Source: Nocardia cerradoensis NBRC 101014 (GTDB taxonomy: Bacteria; Actinomycetota; Actinomycetes; Mycobacteriales; Mycobacteriaceae). From it: a stretch of 54,313 bases of DNA. The stretch spans positions 1-54,313 of the forward strand of contig NZ_BAFW01000386.1 in NCBI RefSeq assembly GCF_000308535.1, given 5' to 3'. Numbering within the stretch: position 1 is the first letter of the stretch; each line of letters starts with the position of its first letter. Made by a program: the position numbers and the translations under genes. Shown here in pieces: positions 17,338-25,900 of the stretch. The notes under the pieces are model-generated. The model saw nothing but the letters and a program-made list of their open reading frames with translations. It had not been told where the DNA came from and did not search any database.

Positions 17338-18156
17338 ATGGCATCCGCTGACCACATCATCGAACATGCGCTTCCGCCGGTGCGATGGGCCAAGCTTACA
17401 GTGTATTATGAGCCGATTGTATTCCAAATAGGGATGATTTCGAACCTTTCACAAAAGTGGCGGGGAAAAAATTACAAGGCCATTCGTCAGCATCCACCGC
17501 AAACTCGTCCGGAGGAGTTGCCCTCTGTCGACCCTTTCCGGACTCCATGGCCAATGCCGGCGGTGGAGCAGGCTGGTGAGTCACTGAATCCAGCTCTTTC
17601 GTACCAATTTGATCAGATCTCTCTATCTTGGAAATTTCCCTCTGAAGAAATATCTCAAGATAACCGCTATCCAGGATTCGATTCGCTTTCCGAGGAGCTC
17701 TTGTCGAGGTTTGGAGATCTCGTCAACTTTGTTAACGAGCAAACTGACGACAGTGTTCGGGTCCAGGGCGCTCGATGCTTCTATACAAACACTCTCGGAA
17801 GCGTCGAATCTGTCGAATGGGCGATGGGTTCCCTGTCTAATTGGGAAATGGGTATCGGTTCGCCGAGCCGTAAGAACCTCGGGCTTGAGTATCTGGGCGT
17901 TAGCATGCATCGGACCGATGTGAATTCTAATCTGAAGACTAGGCGTTCAGGGTGGGTGAACCTGGATGAGGGAGAGAATCAGCCTGGAGAAATTGATATA
18001 ACTGCGCTGGTACTTCCAGATGATGGGTTCATATCAGAGGAGGGGGACCCAGTTTCCATAGCGAAGATGTTGTTAATCGACGCCCACGAATATCAAGCGT
18101 CTCTGTTTGATGCTAGCTTCAGTGATGAGATGAAGAAGTCTTGGGGCCTGTCATGA
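17338..18156 (+). CDS. TIGR04255-like family protein
   Basis: A roughly 272-residue protein resembling the TIGR04255 family, found sporadically in bacteria and often in variable islands. The resemblance rests on LPPVRWAKLTVYYEP near the start, FDQISLSWKFP followed by the conserved YPGFDSLSEELLSRF helix, and then YTNTLGS. Its function is unknown. The frame is open upstream to a TTG at 17248, but the ATG at 17338 fits the family start better; neither has a strong ribosome site. Base composition is clearly lower in GC than in the neighbours, suggesting transfer. It is the first of three coupled genes. Confidence 0.6.
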   Translation: MASADHIIEHALPPVRWAKLTVYYEPIVFQIGMISNLSQKWRGKNYKAIRQHPPQTRPEELPSVDPFRTPWPMPAVEQAGESLNPALSYQFDQISLSWKFPSEEISQDNRYPGFDSLSEELLSRFGDLVNFVNEQTDDSVRVQGARCFYTNTLGSVESVEWAMGSLSNWEMGIGSPSRKNLGLEYLGVSMHRTDVNSNLKTRRSGWVNLDEGENQPGEIDITALVLPDDGFISEEGDPVSIAKMLLIDAHEYQASLFDASFSDEMKKSWGLS

Positions 18157-18698
18157 GTGCGTCTTCATCGAATTTCACTGCATCATTGGAATTGAAACGG
18201 CCGCGAATCTCTTCGCACTCTGCAGAGTTGCGTAACTGGAGCCGCTGGGGAGAATCGGCATGGTCTATGGGGACGTTGAAGAACCACAGGCATGTGAAGT
18301 CCCTTACTCGGGATACTTTGGCGACCAACAGAGAATATGGGCTGACAGCGATTGACGCATTAGGTCAAATCCAAGGCCTTCTTTCAAGGAAGCTGATAGA
18401 TATATCTGTTGCGGGACGTGGAAAGAGTCTGGTGGACTTTCTCTTCACCCCGAATACGATACGTGCCTCTGTAACATCAGTGGATGACGATCTCATTTTC
18501 TATTGGACGGCTTTATCGATGTCTATCGAGATAGACGTTTTGTCATACGGTGGGTATTGGTGGTCGGTCAAGGAAATTGCGACGGAAAGCTACTCGGATG
18601 AGGGTGAAGTTCTTCCTATTGACCAGCTGCAATACAGTTTGAATCATTTCTCAAAAGAAGTCGAGGCTGCTAACCCGGAGTGGCGGAATCTTATGTGA
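18153..18698 (+). CDS. Hypothetical protein, second gene of AT-rich cassette
   Basis: A 181-residue protein of unknown family. Its ATG overlaps the stop of the TIGR04255-like gene (ATGA). The centre alternates hydrophobic strands (DDLIFYWTALSMSIEIDVLS) before YGGYWWSVKE, and no signal peptide is present. Codon use is low in GC like its neighbours. Because it is invariably co-translated with gene one here, it may be a partner subunit. Confidence 0.6.
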   Translation: MSASSSNFTASLELKRPRISSHSAELRNWSRWGESAWSMGTLKNHRHVKSLTRDTLATNREYGLTAIDALGQIQGLLSRKLIDISVAGRGKSLVDFLFTPNTIRASVTSVDDDLIFYWTALSMSIEIDVLSYGGYWWSVKEIATESYSDEGEVLPIDQLQYSLNHFSKEVEAANPEWRNLM

Positions 18699-18726
18699 AT
18701 ATTTGACTAACGGTGAAAGCGGTCTT

Positions 18727-19158
18727 ATGTCGGTAAACCCGCGTGAACGACTGTATCGTCGCGTGATTAAAAATTCAGAATTCCTGACAAAAGATGCCAT
18801 AACTGGCAAGGAAAAGCCTACTCCCGCTGCGTTCAGTTACAAGGATAGAGATAAACTAGACGGACTTTCGGTGTATGTAGAATATCTTCTTTCCGATCTA
18901 TCTATTCGCCCCGTCGATCTCTGCGATTGGGATAAGTATGGAATTGCACGTTTTTCGGCTTCTGTAATTATCGACAGTGGAGGCGTTATTGAACTTTGCG
19001 AAGATAGCGATGACCCTATACTAGGAAAAGCTCATGCGGCGATCCCGTTCCGGGAAGATTGGACTCGGCGTATTTGGCGGGAAATTCGATCCAAAATATT
19101 ATCAAGCTGTGAGTATTTCCCAAATGAGTTGGGGGTAGAGTATGAGAACTACAAGTGA
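18727..19158 (+). CDS. Hypothetical protein, third gene of AT-rich cassette
   Basis: A 143-residue soluble protein of unknown family, rich in Asp and Glu (ELCEDSDDP in the middle). The start ATG at 18727 is chosen over a TTG at 18703; a weak GGTGAAAG precedes it. It follows the second gene by 28 bp, in the same orientation and with the same low-GC codon use. The hairpin at 19205-19224 closes the cassette. Confidence 0.55.
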   Translation: MSVNPRERLYRRVIKNSEFLTKDAITGKEKPTPAAFSYKDRDKLDGLSVYVEYLLSDLSIRPVDLCDWDKYGIARFSASVIIDSGGVIELCEDSDDPILGKAHAAIPFREDWTRRIWREIRSKILSSCEYFPNELGVEYENYK

Positions 19159-19204
19159 TGTAGGCCCGTGAGACTGGTAGTACTTGGGGCAGGCGTGAGC
19201 TGAT

Positions 19205-19224
19205 GGGCAGGGCTTACCCTGCCC
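19205..19224. terminator. GC-rich hairpin between cassette and pglX ends
   Basis: A perfect 8-bp stem, GGGCAGGG with CCCTGCCC, closes the four-base loop CTTA. It lies between two converging genes, 47 bp after the third cassette gene and 83 bp beyond the pglX stop, so it could serve both strands. No T-run follows. Confidence 0.5.
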
Positions 19225-19306
19225 TCGGCATCATGCACAAGTGACTGACTTCCCCGCGGGCGCACGGTCGGCCGGGGCGTCTGGCCTGCCGTCTACAGAG
19301 ACAGGC

Positions 19307-22300
19307 TTATCCAGCTCCCACTGTCTTCGGTGCATCCTTCGCTGCTGCGCGTCGACCGCGGACTGGCTGGGGGCGCCAATTCCGTAGGTCGTCGTCGGTC
19401 AGTCCGTGTTCGGCCTGTCGTTCTCGGCGGTCGCCGCTCAGGAATTCGGCTGGCGAGATGCCGAAGTCTGGGTCGATGTCGTTGTGCCACTGGTCCAGCC
19501 ATGGTTGGAGTTCCAGCAGGCCGGCCAGGAATGGGGTGATTTCCTCTGTCGACAGGCTGTGTTCGGCGAGGTGGATTGCGATTGCCATCGCCTGTTCGCG
19601 GTGGTCCCAGCCGGCCCAGCCGTAGAGGTCCGGGGTGACGACATTGGTTGCGCCGTAGGAGATGAAGCGTTCCTTCGGGACATCCAGTTTGCCGCGTGCC
19701 TGCCAGAAGGATGTGCGCAGGAAGTCGGCATTCGTGTACTTCGGGGGGACGGGGATGGACTTGCTGAACTCGTTCTTCTCGTGACCATCCGGCATCGTGT
19801 CCTCTTGGCGCTGCATATCCCAGACGTGCTCCCAGTCTTGCCGCTTCTTCAGGCCGGAGGGCTTGTAGCGCAGGGCGGAGATGAACGGGACGTGCTGGTC
19901 GGTGATCAGGTCTGCGACCACCTGTGCAAGGTCGGTGCGGGGGGAGTGCAGGGCGGCAACCGACACGAAATCGTCATCGGTCGCCAGAACGTCGGTCAGG
20001 CGGGGAAGGGTGAGAATCCGGGGCTGGCCGTTGTCATCTGACCAGAGTCCGCGGGACTCCATCCGGCTGAGTAGCCACGAACGAAGAGCCTTGTGTTGTA
20101 GTGAATCCCAGCCTTCGGTGGCCCAACGACGTTTGTATTGGGGCCGCTCGATCATTCCGATGGCTCGGCTGGACTCGATGATTTCAATGCGGCGTTGGAC
20201 CGTCCGGCGATAGCCCTCCGGCCAATGAGTCGGGATTTCGGTTATCGGAGTTGAATCGTGACGATCGAACCAGACGGTAGATACCTCACCGGCACCAACG
20301 AGGCGTGCCAGGACAATCTCAAAGGCCCGTTCTCCCAAGGAGATCTCGGGGACATCAGCTTCGTCGGCGCACACCTCCTCGTCCAGGAGGTTGTAGAGGT
20401 TGTAAGTCTTCCAGTCGAGCTCTTCCTGAAGCGCGATCATGCGTCGTCGCAGTGATTCAAAACGGTCGCGCAAATCTACCAATTTGGCTGCGGTGGGTGT
20501 CGCCTCGGTCTGGGTTATAAGGTCGAGACTCGTCAACTGTGTGGCAAGTTCGTCCAATTTCTTCGCCAGTGAGCTTGGGGCTCCAGCAGGGATGGGGAAA
20601 TCTGCGAGATTGGTTCCTGTGAACTCGAAGAATCTCTCCCATTCATCGTGCATGAATCCACCGGTGCCAGACTGGCTGCCTTTGTCGTGGCTCACCATCT
20701 TGAGCCAGAAGCAGGCGGTGGAGCTGTTGAGTAGTCCGAGTAGACGCAGGTGCTCCTCCTCGCTCGCTGCCTCCGGCAACTTGATTACTGGTGCGGTTCG
20801 GATGAAGACTTTCTCACCACGATCTAGAACAAAGTGATTGTGTGTTGCCACGAAAGGGAATGCAATCGACAGTGGGATTCGGTAACGATTGCTGAAGAAC
20901 ATCGAGTATTCGAACCATTTTAGCGATCGTTCGATTTGTGTCTTACCGAACGCGGATCGGATTCGAAGCAGTGTGCGATATGGCCATAGGGTCTCAATAT
21001 CTCGTCGAGAGGACTCGGCCTTCAAGGTGTCTGGGTTGTAAGGCCATAGCGATTGAATTGGGTTTTGGATGGCGAAGTCTCGGACTTCACTTCCTTCGAC
21101 CAGTGGCTTTTGATGGTCCGGACTGATCCCTTTCCGGCGCAATGCCCCTTCGCCCAACATGTAAGCGTTGTCTTCGCGGGTGACGGCCCCTGTGCCGATG
21201 TCGGCACCTATCTGGCCAAGTGTTGTTACGGATGAATTTGCCAGTTGGTCAATCATCTCTAGTCCGCTATCAGCAAGTACCCATGGGTGCTTGCCGAAAT
21301 GCGATTGGCGGTCAAGGTCGTCGACAGTCACCCACTGGCTCTTGCTGGAGATACTGTCTATCTGATCAATTATTGATCTCCATACCAGCCCGTCCGCTGG
21401 ACTTATTGGAGATTTCGGTTCGCCTTGGACACTGCGGACAGTGCGAACATGTGTCGCTCGATTGTTTCCGGATCGTCGTGTCCCGATAAGGATAACAGTC
21501 GGAGTTCCATGGCCCGGTATGTAAGCTCCTGACGTATCGATAATCTCGGTAAGCTCAACCTTGTTGGCGAAGAACTCCTCGATTAGCTTGATTCCAAACT
21601 CACGTTTCAAGAATGAGTTTGCAGTGATTTGCCCGACACGACCGAAACCATCGCCAGTGGAATTTCCCAACTTGGCTAGCTCGAAAAATCTCTGCGCGAA
21701 TGGCACTGATAGGGCGTACGCTCCGGCGCAGGCGTCGTACAGTTCGCGATAGATCGCATTGAGGTTTTTATCTTTCACCGTAATATACGGCGGATTTCCC
21801 ACCACTACGTGATACGTCCCCGGCTTCAGAATCCCCGGGTAATCTTGCACATCCTCGGTGGCATAGGAGAATTCGGCTAGCGGATCTGCATGCTCGCCGT
21901 CCAGAGCGAGTTCAAGCTGGCGAGCTTTGATCAGTGAGTCACCAACCGCCAGGTTAATGGGCCACTCGTATCCTGCGGCAGTAGCGAGGTTACGAATTCT
22001 TGCCGCCGCCATGGCCGCGACCAGAAGCCGGAAGCGCGCGATGGCGATCGCGAACGGGTTGATGTCAACACCGTGCACGGAATCGAGTGCGGCCCGTACG
22101 CGTTCGTGACGATCCTTGGCGGGTTTTCCCTCGGCCCAGAGTTTGGTCAGTCGTTTGAACGCACCAAGAACGAAGTGCCCAGACCCACAGGTCGGATCGA
22201 TGAGTTTTATTCCCTCGTAACCGAATTCGCCGATCGCGGGCGTGAGCGTTCGATCCAGAATGAACTCTTCGACGAACTCCGGCGTCTGCAGCAGGGCGTA

Positions 22301-22915
22301 GTTCTTTCGGATGTCCTCGGACAGGTCCTGGTAGAGGTCACCGAGGAAGCGGGTGTCCCAGCCGTTGATGCCTTCATCATCGAGTGGGTCGGTGAAGTCA
22401 TGGATCAGCACACCGGATTCGTCGCGCTCACGCCAGAATTCGATGAGTTCGCGCGCACCGTCGTGAGACAGCGGGATTTGGTAAAGGCCGTTGTGTGCCG
22501 GATCGAACAGGAGTTTTCCGGCCTGCCCGGCGCCGAGTTCGGCGAAGGCGCGGTGCAGCCAGCCGCGGTAGGTGGGGTCGGGGTCGGATTCGACGTAGGC
22601 CTCGTAGCGGGCCTGGGCGAGTTCGCGGCGGTCGTCGGTGGGGCCGGTGAGGTAGGGCTCGGCGATGAGTTCGTTGTCTTCGCAGAAGCGGACGAAGACG
22701 GTGCCGAGGATCCACGCGACCGCTACCTGGGTGACTCGTTCCTTCAGCCAGGCGCTTTCGGTGGCGGCGGTGCGCTTGAGTTTGAATGCCGTCGAATATT
22801 CGTCGTGCAGACGGCTTTTCACCTCATCCAGTACGCGCAGCTGCTGGTGGAGATCGGTCTCGGCCGCGCTGACCTGTTTCTTGAGGTCGGACAGTAGGGC
22901 GGCGCGGTCGATCAT
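19307..22915 (-). CDS. pglX: BREX-2 adenine-specific DNA methyltransferase PglX
   Basis: A 1202-residue N6-adenine methyltransferase. Motif I DPTCGSG lies at residues 240-246 and the catalytic NPPY at 374-377, followed by a long target-recognition and C-terminal region. In BREX, PglX methylates a non-palindromic host site and is required for exclusion of phage. The ATG at 22915 overlaps the pglW stop as ATGA; the longer open frame up to 23677 lies inside pglW and is not used. The middle part (about 20440-21780) is visibly poorer in GC than both ends, suggesting exchange of the specificity region. No long G-tract for phase variation is seen. Confidence 0.93.
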   Translation of the reverse strand: MIDRAALLSDLKKQVSAAETDLHQQLRVLDEVKSRLHDEYSTAFKLKRTAATESAWLKERVTQVAVAWILGTVFVRFCEDNELIAEPYLTGPTDDRRELAQARYEAYVESDPDPTYRGWLHRAFAELGAGQAGKLLFDPAHNGLYQIPLSHDGARELIEFWRERDESGVLIHDFTDPLDDEGINGWDTRFLGDLYQDLSEDIRKNYALLQTPEFVEEFILDRTLTPAIGEFGYEGIKLIDPTCGSGHFVLGAFKRLTKLWAEGKPAKDRHERVRAALDSVHGVDINPFAIAIARFRLLVAAMAAARIRNLATAAGYEWPINLAVGDSLIKARQLELALDGEHADPLAEFSYATEDVQDYPGILKPGTYHVVVGNPPYITVKDKNLNAIYRELYDACAGAYALSVPFAQRFFELAKLGNSTGDGFGRVGQITANSFLKREFGIKLIEEFFANKVELTEIIDTSGAYIPGHGTPTVILIGTRRSGNNRATHVRTVRSVQGEPKSPISPADGLVWRSIIDQIDSISSKSQWVTVDDLDRQSHFGKHPWVLADSGLEMIDQLANSSVTTLGQIGADIGTGAVTREDNAYMLGEGALRRKGISPDHQKPLVEGSEVRDFAIQNPIQSLWPYNPDTLKAESSRRDIETLWPYRTLLRIRSAFGKTQIERSLKWFEYSMFFSNRYRIPLSIAFPFVATHNHFVLDRGEKVFIRTAPVIKLPEAASEEEHLRLLGLLNSSTACFWLKMVSHDKGSQSGTGGFMHDEWERFFEFTGTNLADFPIPAGAPSSLAKKLDELATQLTSLDLITQTEATPTAAKLVDLRDRFESLRRRMIALQEELDWKTYNLYNLLDEEVCADEADVPEISLGERAFEIVLARLVGAGEVSTVWFDRHDSTPITEIPTHWPEGYRRTVQRRIEIIESSRAIGMIERPQYKRRWATEGWDSLQHKALRSWLLSRMESRGLWSDDNGQPRILTLPRLTDVLATDDDFVSVAALHSPRTDLAQVVADLITDQHVPFISALRYKPSGLKKRQDWEHVWDMQRQEDTMPDGHEKNEFSKSIPVPPKYTNADFLRTSFWQARGKLDVPKERFISYGATNVVTPDLYGWAGWDHREQAMAIAIHLAEHSLSTEEITPFLAGLLELQPWLDQWHNDIDPDFGISPAEFLSGDRRERQAEHGLTDDDLRNWRPQPVRGRRAAAKDAPKTVGAG

Positions 22916-25900
22916 TGCTGGGCTCCTGATTCGGTTGTGGCGGGGGCGCGATGCTTGTTGCTGGTCCACGACTGCGGTAGCGGGATCCACTCGTTGAGGG
23001 CGGATTGGTAGGGCACGGCAGTGGGACCCAGATGCGGTGGGCGGGACGGGTCGGCTTGCGGGCACAGCAGCCAGAGGGTTCCGGCGCCGCGGCGGGATCG
23101 TTCGGCGAGGCGGGCCAGGACACCCATGGCGTCGTAGCGGGCGAACAGCAGGGTGTCGTGCAACAGCAGCGGTCCGTCGGTGCGGATCGAGGCGCCCAGT
23201 TCCTTTTCGACTCGGCCCCACGCGGTGCGGGCGTATTCGGAGAACTTCAGTGCGGCCTTGCTGCCCGATTCGGCGATATCGGCGCGCAGGATCGTCGACC
23301 AGGTGGGTTTGCGGCCCGGTGGCACGAGGTCGTGCATATTCGCCAGGAACAGCGCGGTCACCGAGATGGGGTTCGCGCCGAACCGGTCGCGCAGCTCGCG
23401 GATGGCGTCCGGCGTGGAGTGCGGGGGAGCGGTGGGGCAGGTGAGCACACGGAAACCCTCGCGGATCGCGGCACCGGCCAGAAGTTCTTCCGCCCGTGCG
23501 GCTTTCGCCAGATCGGGATCGTCGGAGTAGGTGTCGGCGAACTGTGAAGTGGTGGCCGTGGACCAGCGCGGGGTGTGAGCGGTGTAGCTGCTGGCGCGGT
23601 CGAGATGTTTCGGGATGTAGCGCGGTTCCCGGGTGTCGGCGTTGGTGGCGACGACCAGGTCGAAACCCGCGTCGCACAGTGCCTTGGTCAATTCCGGGGT
23701 CGGCAGTTTGCGGTCGCTGCCGGCGATGACGAGTTCGGGGAAGCGGGCGAGAATTCGCTCGAACACGGTTTCTGCGCGCAGTCCGGCCTGCTTCTCGCGG
23801 GGCAGGTCGGAGGGGACGTAGAGGCCGGCCTGGGTGAGGCGAATTGCGCGCTCCAGCGGCAGATCACGCGGGTAGATCTCGAGACGCGGGGTGACCGCGG
23901 CCGTGCGTGAGGACGCCGCGGCCAGCTGCACCAGGCGGCGCTCGTCGATGGTGGAGCGGCCCGGCGGGCGTTCGACCGTGACGAGCCGTTCCAGCACCAC
24001 CGCGGCGGTGGGGACCGATTCATGCCGGGCCAGTACGTCGGCTGCCTCACCGAGTTTCAGCGCATAGTTGGTGAGCGCCCGCGCACCCGGAGTATCCGGG
24101 TCGGTGTCGTCGCCGACCTCCAACGCCAGGACGACGACGGGATCTAGGCCCTTCTCGCGTTTCTGTGCGACCAGGATCGCCGCCTCGTCGGGGACGAACT
24201 GTTCGACCTCGGTGATCACGCGCACTGCGGCCAAACCGAGTGCGCGACGGTCGTTTCGATCGAGCAGGCGGGTGCCCAGCCTGGTCACCAGAGCATCGGC
24301 GACCTCGGTGGCGGCCGCGACCCGGCCGAATCCCTCGAGCAGTTCCAGCACCTGTGTACGCAGGTTCTGGACCGCGGGGTCCTTCTTCCAGAGCTGGCGC
24401 TGGGCGCGCAGCAGTCGCCCGACCGGGCCGACGTCGAGGTCCAGACTCTGTGCCACCGCGGTCTGGGTGGGCCACATGTCCAGCTCCGGCAGGTCGCCGG
24501 AACCCGGAATGCGGAGCAGGCGCGCCACCGCGTTGACCTTGTCGGAGTTCGACTCGTCCTTGTTGAGCTCCGGAACGAACCGCGCGGCGAGAGTGTCCAG
24601 GCTCAGGGTGCGCATCAGCCCGGCCGTCGACTCCGCTCGAGCGGCACTGATTTCCGCCTTCGCTTCCTTGCGGGCCTCTGGTGTGAGCGGCGCCGGCTCC
24701 TGTTTGCCGAGTCGCTTGGCCCACTCCTTCACCCGTTCCTGAATTTCGCGCCGGGCGCGCACACCCAGGCCGGGGGCGTTGATCAGGCGGGTGCGGCCGT
24801 AGTCCAGCAGTTCACCGACTGTCGTGACGCCCAGACCGTAAAGGAACTGTTCGGATGCGGCGGTCAGACCGGCCTGGGACAGGTGCGTGTCGCGGGTCGC
24901 CTGCTCGGCGATCAGCAACCGCTGCTGCTCCGGGGTGGTGTCGTCGACATCATCGACCACCGGATGGTCGCTGAGCGGACGCGAGGGCACCGAGCGGGAC
25001 ATGTCGAGGAAGATCTTGCGCCAGGCGTCGCGCATCGGTTTCAGCTCCGGAAACCGTTGCGCCACATCGCGATGCAGGGCCTTGCGGAAGAACGCCACCA
25101 GGTCCTCGCGCACTGCCGCGTCGAATGCCTCGGCCGCCACCTGCGGGTACGGAAACTCCTTGGCGTCCAGTTGCCGCGGCAGCACACTTCCGTCGCCCCA
25201 GCGCGGGAGTTCGCCCGACGCCATCTCGTGCAGTGTCACCGCGAGGGCGTATCGCTCGGCGTGTGCGTCGTAGGACGAACGCAGCAGGGTGCCGATGAAC
25301 GGGTCCAGATAGCCGTCGGTCCCCGCGTCGGCGTGCTTGGCGGGATAGCCGGCCAGGGAGAAGTCGATGAGGACCAGTTCGCGAGTTCGATTGGGGCGCA
25401 CCCGGATCGCGATATTGTCCGGCTTGATGTCCCGATGCCAGACGCCCTCGCCCTCGAGGAAATCGACGGCGCCGAACAGGTAGTCGCTGTAGGTTTCGAG
25501 GCGGCCGAGCTGGAGCCGGCCGTTGTCGCGGAGCTCACGAGCCACCGTCTCCTCGGTGCGGCCGTCCGTGTTGTTGTCGAGGCCCTGTTCATTGCCGACA
25601 TATTCGAGTACCAGGGCGGTGCGGCCGGCGAGCATGATCATGCCCGGATCGACGAGGTTGATCACGCCGGAATGGCGGCGGATGCCGCGCAGGACGGCGG
25701 CTTCGCGTTCGAGGACCTCCGTGCGCTCCGGCGCCAGCGCGATCTTCAGCACTACATAGGCTTTCGTGCCGCGCTGTTTGTCCTCGGTCTGCAGATCGCG
25801 CACCAGCAGTGCGCGGCTCGTGGAACCGGTGCCGAGACGGCGGCGCACCAGCCACCGGCCGGCGAGAACATCGCCCGGTACGGCTTCCAGAGGGTCCTTG

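Noticed and set aside
16867..19306. Insertion sequence or integrase-marked island borders
   Set aside because: No transposase, integrase, tRNA target or flanking direct repeat of att type is visible; the 10-base repeat is too short.
19740..19945. Six-base G runs in pglX as phase-variation tracts
   Set aside because: The two runs are only six bases and not near the start; S. coelicolor type variation needs a longer tract.
22916..23677. Extended N-terminus of PglX
   Set aside because: It lies within pglW and lacks PglX similarity; the ATGA overlap at 22912-22915 fixes the start.
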